Part shown: positions 4,600 to 8,215 of the stretch, piece by piece | How the letters are laid out: the number at the start of each line of letters is the position of its first letter | How positions within the stretch are numbered: position 1 is the stretch's first letter | From: an uncultured Streptomyces sp. | GTDB taxonomy: Bacteria > Actinomycetota > Actinomycetes > Streptomycetales > Streptomycetaceae | Assembly (NCBI GenBank): GCA_946480485.1 | Contig: CAMLJW010000226.1 | Span: 1 to 8,215, forward strand | DNA: 8,215 nucleotides | Direction of reading: 5' to 3' | Notes under the pieces: generated by a model | What the model saw: only the letters and a program-made list of their open reading frames with translations | What the model was told of the DNA's origin: nothing | Databases searched by the model: none | Program-made: the position numbers and the translations under genes

Positions 4600-7500
4600 G
4601 TCGGGGCGCTCACTGTCGGTGCCGTGCGGCGGCTGCTGAGCGGGGTCGTACGGCCCGTCGTAGCCCTGGGTGTACGTCTGCGTCGGGTCGTACGCCTGAG
4701 TCCCGGAGCCGTACGCGTACGGGTCGTACCGGCCGGCCTGGTACGGGTCAGCCTGATAGGGCGGCTGCTCGTAGGCGCCCGCCGGGTACTGCTGGGCCTC
4801 CTGGTACGGCTCGCCGCCGTACGGGCCGTACTCGGTGCCCGCGTAGGCCGTCGGGTCCCACGCGCCGTACGAAGGCTGTTGTGGGACGGGAGCGGGGACG
4901 GGTGCCTCCTCCGGAGAAGGAGGCGGCGGCGCCGGCGTGGAGTCCGGCGTGAACTGTTCGGCCTGGTCCACCTGTTCGGCCTCCGCCTGGGCGCGCAGCC
5001 TGCGTGCCCTGCGGCCCTCGCCGAAGACGGGTTCGGCGGGGACGACGGGCTCCTCCGGGAGGTCGTCGTCAACTTCGCGGCGCCGGCCGGGCAGGGCGAG
5101 CACCACGAGGACGACGGCGAGCGCGCCCTGCGTCCTCAACCAGGCGGTGTGGCCCATCGGTGCGTCGAACGTGACGTCCAACCGGCCGCCGGTGGCGGGC
5201 AGTTCGAATCCCTGTGCCCAGCCGTCGACCGTGGTTCTGGCCAGCGGCTTGCCGTCCAGGGTGGCGGTCCAGCCCTCGTCGGCGGTGTCGGCGAGGCGCA
5301 GTACGCGGCCGGCGGCGCCGCCGGGGATCGTGGTGTGCAGTTCGACAGGGCCGGCGGCGATGGGCCCCGGGTCGCCGGTCTCAGGAACGATGGCCGCGCG
5401 CGAGACCTGCCGGTCCACGCGCCACAGGGAACTGCCGTCCTGCTGGCTCAGCCGGGTCAGGCCGGGCGTGGCGTCCAGGACCCGGCTGACCTCGCGGGGC
5501 GCTCCCTTGTACACGAGTACGTAGCGCACGGCGAAGCCGCCGAGCTGCTCGGCCTGGTCGGCGCCGGAACCGGCCACGAGCTTGGCGACGACTGAGTTGA
5601 GCTTCTCGTTCGCTCCGTCCGCGGCGGCCAGTTCGGCGTCGCCGAGGCGTGCGCCGGAGCCGCGTACGAGTGTGTAGCCGACCCTGGCGGTCGAGTCGCT
5701 GTCGATGACAAGGGTGCGGGCCTGGTCGCGAGTGCTGCTTTCCTCCGCGACGAACGCGGGCACCTGGACGGGATCGCGCCGCTCCAGGGGGCTGTCGGCG
5801 CCGCGGATCATCCACCCGGCAGCGACGAGCAGCGGTCCGGCGGCCGCGGCGAACGCGATGAGCGCGGCGAGCGGCTGGCGCCAGCCGAAGCTCTGCTCGG
5901 CCACGCGCGTGCGTGCCCCGTCGGCGCCGAGCACGGCGGCGGCGAGCAGGGCGATGCCGTAGACGAGGGTGGCGGGCCCGGCCCAGGTGGAGCTGTTGGA
6001 CAGGACGGCGAAAACGAGCGCCACGAGGGCGACGGCCCAGGCCGTCCGGATTCCCGGCTGACGCTCCCCGCGCAGCAGCGCGGCCAGCGCGGCGCACACG
6101 ATGCCGATGAGCATCAGCCCGCTGACGGTTCCGGGGCCGCCGGGGCTGGCGCCGAGCAGGCCGAGTGCGGACGCCGCCCCCGCGCCGTACTCCAGACCGG
6201 CCTCCTTGAAGAAGCCGAACGGGAGCAGCGAGAGCGACCAGGGCGCCAGAATCATCAGCGGGGTGCCGAGCTGGGCCAGGAAGCGCGGCCCGTAGGCGGT
6301 GATCTGGCCCTGGCGCACGGCCAGCAGGGCAAGGCCCAGCATCAGCGCGATGGGCCACACGATCGGGGTGAAGGCGGTGGCGAGGGTCAGCAGCAGCGCG
6401 TACACCCACGTGGCGCGCCAGCTGCCGCGTCCCGCCGACGAGGCGAGGCCGCTCGCCGCGATGCCCGCGCGCGCGATGAGGGGCAGCAGGGCGGCGAGGA
6501 CGGCGGTACCGATGCGGCCGCCCGCGAGCGCTCCGGTGACGGCCGGCAGGAAGGCGTACGCGACGGAGGCCCAGGCACGCAGCAGGCGCGACTGAACGAG
6601 CGGCCTAGAGGCGAAGTAGGCGGTGAAGCCGGCCAGCGGCACGGAGCCGATGAGCAGGACGGTGACCGCGAGCCCGGTGGATCCGAGAAACGCGCCGGCG
6701 AGCATCGCGAGGAGCGCGAGATACGGCGGCGCTGACTGGGTGCCGCCGGCGCCGACCGGGTGCCAGCCATCCAGATAGCGCGTCCAGAGCCCCGCCGAGT
6801 CGGCCGGGGCGGGCAGGAGCGCGCCGCCCGCGAGCGCACCGCTGCCGAGCAGTTCACGGCAGGCGATGAGTGAGGCGAAGAGGAGCACGACGAAGAGCAT
6901 CGGTCCGGGCTTGCGGGCGATGCGCTTGAGCCGGGCGAACTGCTCGACCTCCAGGAAGTCGGCGTCGTCCCCGCCGGGCCCGGACTCGACGGCTCCGCCA
7001 TGTCGCCCCGCCGCGTTCAGCTCGGGGTCGGAGCGGCTGACGAGGTTGCCCGCGACCTGTTCGAAGGTGGCCCGCACGGTCGCGCCGGGCGGCGGGAACA
7101 GCGGGCGCAGCTCGTCTTTGTCGACCCGGGGCCTGCCGCGCCTGCGCCGCCCGGCGATGATCCGCTCGGGGCGCAGCAGCGTCCCCAGAAGACCCCGGAT
7201 TTCATTGATGGCCTGCCCGGGGACCTTGCCGACGAGACACGCGACTGTGCGCAGCAGTGTGCCGAGTACGAGTCGCAGCAGGACCCAGGGAAGCGCCGCG
7301 CTGCGGGTGTTGACGAGCAGCGTGTAGACGGCGCCCGCCTTGTCGACCTTGTGCGGGGACGCGGAGGTACGGCCCACGCAGTCAACGGTGCGCCGCTCGC
7401 GGGACGCCGCCTCGGCGTGGCGTACGACCGCTTCGGGAGCGACGAGGACGCGGTGGCCGGCTGCCTGGGCTCGCCAGCACAGGTCGACGTCGTCCCGCAT

Positions 7501-8208
7501 CAGAGGCAGCCGCCGGTCGAAGCCGCCGAGCTGCTCGAAGACGTCGCGGCGGACCAGCATGCCGGCCGTGGACACGGACAGGACGGGCCGTACGTGGTCG
7601 TGCTGGCCCTGGTCCTGTTCGCGCCGGTCCAGACCGGTCCAGCGGCGGCCGCTGTTGGCGATGGTGACGCCGACCTCGAGGAGCTGTCTGCGGTCGTACC
7701 AGCCGCGGAGCTTGGGGCCGACGATCGCGACGTCCCTGCCGAGCTCCTGTTCGTTCTCGACGACACGGAGGAGCTGGGCCAGGGCGTCGGGTTCGGGGGC
7801 GCAGTCGTCGTGCAGGAGCCACAGCCACTGGACGGGCTCGCCGTGCGGCAGTTCCGGCATGTCGTACGCGTCGTCGCGCCAGCTGCGGGTCACCGGGTCC
7901 CAGCCGCTGGGCCGCTTCAGGTAGGGCAGGTCGTCCGGGGTGAGCACGCCGGCGGTGCGGTCGGCCTCGTCGACTGCCTGACCGAAGCAGGTGCGCCGGG
8001 CGAGGTGCAGCACCCGGTCGGCGCCGAGCGCGTCGGTGACCAGCCGGGCGGAGTCGTCCCCGCTGCCGGTGTCGGCCGCCATGGCGTTCTGTACGGGGCG
8101 TTCCTGACCGAGAAGCCCGGCGAGGGCGTCGGGCAGCCAGCGGGCACCGTCGTGCGAGACGAGCAACATCTCGCGCGTGCTGTTCTTCAGCAGGAACGAT
8201 TCCGCCAC
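4585..8208 (-). CDS. Large polytopic membrane glycosyltransferase: GT2 domain plus YfhO/GT-C-like region
   Basis: At least 1207 residues. Residues about 13-280 form a cytoplasmic GT-A family 2 domain: LLVSHDGARWLP (15-26), nucleotide-binding ADTGSGDDSA (45-54), DxD-like HDD (133-135), and GGF...RDDVDLCWRA (228-247) with a later His264, as in rhamnosyl- and galactofuranosyl-type transferases. A hydrophobic stretch (about 305-327), a basic cytoplasmic linker (about 350-435) and roughly a dozen membrane segments (437-800) follow. The extracytoplasmic domain (about 801-1023) has RYVLVYKG (895-902) and DEGWTATLDGKPL (977-989), reminiscent of the C-terminal part of YfhO-like proteins. A last membrane segment (1024-1040) precedes a tail of about 167 residues without Lys or Cys, the last part Tyr-rich. 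Start: GTG 8208 is the last possible in-frame start fully visible with a full product, but only 7 upstream bases are in the window, no binding site can be seen, and the frame stays open to the edge. The true start may lie outside. Donor and acceptor are unknown. Confidence 0.85.
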   Translation of the reverse strand: MAESFLLKNSTREMLLVSHDGARWLPDALAGLLGQERPVQNAMAADTGSGDDSARLVTDALGADRVLHLARRTCFGQAVDEADRTAGVLTPDDLPYLKRPSGWDPVTRSWRDDAYDMPELPHGEPVQWLWLLHDDCAPEPDALAQLLRVVENEQELGRDVAIVGPKLRGWYDRRQLLEVGVTIANSGRRWTGLDRREQDQGQHDHVRPVLSVSTAGMLVRRDVFEQLGGFDRRLPLMRDDVDLCWRAQAAGHRVLVAPEAVVRHAEAASRERRTVDCVGRTSASPHKVDKAGAVYTLLVNTRSAALPWVLLRLVLGTLLRTVACLVGKVPGQAINEIRGLLGTLLRPERIIAGRRRRGRPRVDKDELRPLFPPPGATVRATFEQVAGNLVSRSDPELNAAGRHGGAVESGPGGDDADFLEVEQFARLKRIARKPGPMLFVVLLFASLIACRELLGSGALAGGALLPAPADSAGLWTRYLDGWHPVGAGGTQSAPPYLALLAMLAGAFLGSTGLAVTVLLIGSVPLAGFTAYFASRPLVQSRLLRAWASVAYAFLPAVTGALAGGRIGTAVLAALLPLIARAGIAASGLASSAGRGSWRATWVYALLLTLATAFTPIVWPIALMLGLALLAVRQGQITAYGPRFLAQLGTPLMILAPWSLSLLPFGFFKEAGLEYGAGAASALGLLGASPGGPGTVSGLMLIGIVCAALAALLRGERQPGIRTAWAVALVALVFAVLSNSSTWAGPATLVYGIALLAAAVLGADGARTRVAEQSFGWRQPLAALIAFAAAAGPLLVAAGWMIRGADSPLERRDPVQVPAFVAEESSTRDQARTLVIDSDSTARVGYTLVRGSGARLGDAELAAADGANEKLNSVVAKLVAGSGADQAEQLGGFAVRYVLVYKGAPREVSRVLDATPGLTRLSQQDGSSLWRVDRQVSRAAIVPETGDPGPIAAGPVELHTTIPGGAAGRVLRLADTADEGWTATLDGKPLARTTVDGWAQGFELPATGGRLDVTFDAPMGHTAWLRTQGALAVVLVVLALPGRRREVDDDLPEEPVVPAEPVFGEGRRARRLRAQAEAEQVDQAEQFTPDSTPAPPPPSPEEAPVPAPVPQQPSYGAWDPTAYAGTEYGPYGGEPYQEAQQYPAGAYEQPPYQADPYQAGRYDPYAYGSGTQAYDPTQTYTQGYDGPYDPAQQPPHGTDSERPDGSQQ
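4639..4878 (-). repeat. Tyr/Gln/Pro/Gly low-complexity tail of the glycosyltransferase
   Basis: Residues about 1111-1190 form irregular repeats around Tyr, such as YDPYAYG, YQADPYQAG and QGYDGPYDP, with 16 tyrosines in 80 residues and no Lys or Cys. In DNA this appears as many GTACGG/GTCGTACG-type words, a likely source of misalignment or length variation. The tail follows a Pro/Glu-rich segment (about 1045-1110) and is predicted to be disordered and cytoplasmic if the membrane count is as inferred. Confidence 0.75.
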
Positions 8209-8215
8209 CGTCAGT

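Noticed and set aside
3623..4639. 338-residue plus-strand frame antisense to DUF5719
   Set aside because: It mirrors the coding strand's GC skew. Its product is Gly/Arg/Val-rich without motifs, while the minus frame has a signal anchor, coupling and a coherent protein.
4639..4878. Repeated GTACGG-type words considered as a tandem-repeat array or CRISPR-like element
   Set aside because: Spacing is irregular, units differ, and all lie in frame encoding the low-complexity tail; there are no spacers or conserved repeats of CRISPR length.
4332..5072. 246-residue Arg/Thr/Pro-rich minus frame over the glycosyltransferase tail
   Set aside because: Off-frame reading of the repetitive Tyr-rich tail region; no start signal and extreme composition.
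5381..6409. 342-residue Arg-rich minus frame inside the glycosyltransferase
   Set aside because: Shadow of the membrane region in another frame. Arg/Ala composition is implausible for a real protein, and the main frame is uninterrupted.
1..8215. Mobile element, prophage, toxin-antitoxin or defence system
   Set aside because: No transposase, integrase, terminal inverted repeats or recognised defence domains are seen. Composition is uniform and gene content is core-like.

Overview
The window looks like a chromosomal core segment of a Streptomyces or close relative. It is very GC-rich, with strong G/C preference at third codon positions, GTG starts and AGGAGG-type ribosome binding sites. The proteins read like ordinary streptomycete housekeeping and envelope proteins. 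I see no tRNA, rRNA, insertion sequence, phage gene or CRISPR array. From memory, the order phosphomannomutase / DUF3499 / degenerate zincin near a whiB gene recurs across Actinobacteria, including the Rv3257c-Rv3260c region of M. tuberculosis. That comparison was not run here.

Layout, left to right. (1) 30-1394, minus: phosphomannomutase (manB-type), with all four signature loops of the phosphohexomutase superfamily. (2) A 271-bp gap holding a probable manB promoter and a small inverted repeat. (3) 1666-2109, minus: small DUF3499 protein with a probable Cys/His metal site. (4) About 440 bp of divergent intergenic DNA with an AT-rich, promoter-like island and a strong GC hairpin. (5) 2551-3021, plus: small zincin-fold 'metallopeptidase family' protein whose HExxH motif lacks the second His; it is probably translated from a leaderless mRNA. 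(6) A 61-bp convergent gap with small hairpins. (7) 3083-4588, minus: secreted or membrane-anchored DUF5719 protein. (8) 4585-8208, minus: a very large membrane glycosyltransferase, overlapping DUF5719 by four bases (GTGA). Its start lies at or beyond the right edge.

How the genes may work together (inference): ManB makes mannose-1-phosphate, the precursor of GDP-mannose. The large protein joins a cytoplasmic GT-A (family 2) domain to a polytopic region with a YfhO/GT-C-like extracytoplasmic domain, and ends in a Tyr/Gln/Pro-rich tail. DUF5719 is translationally coupled to it and lies on the outer face of the membrane. This suggests a cell-envelope polysaccharide module supplied by central sugar-nucleotide metabolism. 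The GT/DUF5719 pair is the least characterised and most interesting part of the window.
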